Shown in pieces: positions 5,055 to 6,006 of a DNA stretch of 6,006 nucleotides. Source of the stretch: Acidobacteriota bacterium (GTDB lineage Bacteria; Acidobacteriota; Terriglobia; Terriglobales; Acidobacteriaceae). Position 1 is the stretch's first letter. Each line of letters starts with the position of its first letter. The translations under genes were made by a program, and so were the position numbers. Where the stretch lies: NCBI GenBank assembly GCA_021781255.1, contig JAJXXG010001154.1, positions 1 to 6,006 on the forward strand, in the 5' to 3' direction. The notes beneath the pieces are model-generated. The model was not told the DNA's origin and did no database searches. It saw nothing but the letters and a program-made list of their open reading frames with translations.

Positions 5055-6005
5055 TCATTTCAATACGGCATATAGCGCCTGTACGAGGCGCCGATTGTCT
5101 TCTCTTCCGCGCACCGCAACACGAAAATACGTTTCGTCGAGCGCTTCGAAGGTGGCGCAGCTGCGTATCACGATTCCATGCTCAAGGATGAGCCGTTGCC
5201 ATACATTCCGGTTCCGCTGCGCATTGCCAAGGCGGAAAAATAGAAAATTCGCTTGGCTTGCATATACCGCCAGCCCTTGCGCAGCAAGTTCAGCACTCAG
5301 TATCTCTCGCTCGCGCTGATTGGCTGCAATTGTCGCCGCGGTGTACTCAGTATCACTCACAGCGGCGATTGCCGCGAGTGAAGCAAGGGTTGAGATCGCC
5401 CATGGATCCAGTCGACCTGCAATCGTTGACACGAACTGCATCGGTGCAACCATATACGCGACGCGCAATCCCGCCATCGCGAAGAACTTTGTGACGGTGC
5501 GAAAGACGAACAGATTGCTCGATTGCAGTACCTGCGCAGAAATGCTTTCATCGGGAACGAAATCGATGAATGCTTCATCGAGAAGAATACGAATTCCCCA
5601 GGCCTCCGCCTTCCGTACTAACGCCTGCAGTTCCGTACGCTCAAGCATTGTCCCAGTGGGGTTATGCGGATTTGTCAGGATAAGCGTATCGCATTCCCGC
5701 CGGGTGCAACTCGCCAACAAATCCTCTACTTCGAGATGACACATCGATTCGCCTGCGAGACGATATGGCTCCGCCGTTACTCCCTCACGGTCTAGCGTGC
5801 GGCGATACTCACCGAATGCAGGGACAGGCAACATGCACCTCCGCGCGTCGAGGGCGCGGAGGGTCGCCGAGAGCAGTGGGATCGTGCCGTTCGCAGCCAG
5901 CACATTGCTGCTGGGAACGCCAGCGTAATTCGCCAGTGCCGCACGAAGCTCGATCGATCCAAGGTCGGGATAAGCGCGGATGCGCGCTGGATTGCGAATT
6001 GCATC
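5055..6005 (-). CDS. cobD: CobD-like threonine-phosphate decarboxylase / HisC-family aminotransferase, 5' end missing
   Basis: The frame is open to the window edge and gives the last 316 residues of a fold-type I, PLP-dependent enzyme of the CobD/HisC group. Visible motifs are RAYPDLGSIELRAAL (10-24), AANGT (37-41), TNPHNPTG (111-118), LLDEAFIDF (141-149) with the PLP-contacting Asp143, the Schiff-base Lys173 in TVTKFFAMAGLRVAY, and LILEHGIVIRSCATF near the end followed by FRVAVR. The TKFFAMAGLR and GIVIRSCATF patterns favour CobD, which decarboxylates L-threonine phosphate to (R)-1-aminopropan-2-ol phosphate for the cobalamin side arm. Histidinol-phosphate aminotransferase is the main alternative. 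An internal GTG at 5903 is not the start, because the family homology continues upstream of it. The gene heads the visible part of the operon, followed by the BtuF-like gene. The upstream genes and any cobalamin riboswitch lie outside the window. Confidence 0.85.
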   Translation of the reverse strand, partial: DAIRNPARIRAYPDLGSIELRAALANYAGVPSSNVLAANGTIPLLSATLRALDARRCMLPVPAFGEYRRTLDREGVTAEPYRLAGESMCHLEVEDLLASCTRRECDTLILTNPHNPTGTMLERTELQALVRKAEAWGIRILLDEAFIDFVPDESISAQVLQSSNLFVFRTVTKFFAMAGLRVAYMVAPMQFVSTIAGRLDPWAISTLASLAAIAAVSDTEYTAATIAANQREREILSAELAAQGLAVYASQANFLFFRLGNAQRNRNVWQRLILEHGIVIRSCATFEALDETYFRVAVRGREDNRRLVQALYAVLK

Positions 6006-6006
6006 A

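Overview
The window reads like chromosomal DNA of a moderately GC-rich soil-type bacterium. Acidobacteriota (Solibacter-like) is my best guess, from a sigma factor paired with a zinc-finger/TM/beta-domain protein, the style of the aldo/keto reductase and the overall protein composition. This is an inference from protein style, not a taxonomic assignment. No rRNA, tRNA, CRISPR array, transposase or phage structural gene was seen.

Layout. (1) Positions 1-472, + strand: the tail of a protein with an anti-sigma-like H-x3-C-x2-C finger, a translationally coupled 33-codon ORF, then a leader region with two short inverted repeats. (2) 473-1375, + strand: an aldo/keto reductase-fold protein whose usual catalytic Asp, Lys and His appear replaced. 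(3) 1376-1597: a convergent intergenic region with GC-rich palindromes. (4) 1598-2879, - strand: a two-gene sigma operon, with an ECF-like sigma factor followed by an overlapping membrane protein carrying an HxxxCxxC finger (probable anti-sigma factor). (5) 2880-3262: a long, partly AT-rich divergent intergenic region. (6) 3263-3955, + strand: a DNA-binding protein with up to three helix-turn-helix-like modules. (7) 3940-6005, - strand: a three-gene operon reading CobD-like aminotransferase/decarboxylase (5' end outside the window), BtuF-like corrinoid-binding protein without a signal peptide, and a 70-residue protein resembling only the C-terminal Fe-S part of Cas4-family nucleases, coupled by an ATGA overlap.

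How the genes may work together: CobD makes the aminopropanol phosphate arm of cobalamin and the BtuF-like protein would bind a corrinoid, so the right end is a cobalamin synthesis or salvage cluster. The sigma and zinc-finger proteins form a likely envelope-sensing switch. The most unusual items are the stand-alone Cas4-like Fe-S module inside a cobalamin operon and the reductase with a degenerate active site. I see no proven new system. Functional links between the Fe-S module and the cobalamin genes rest only on operon structure.
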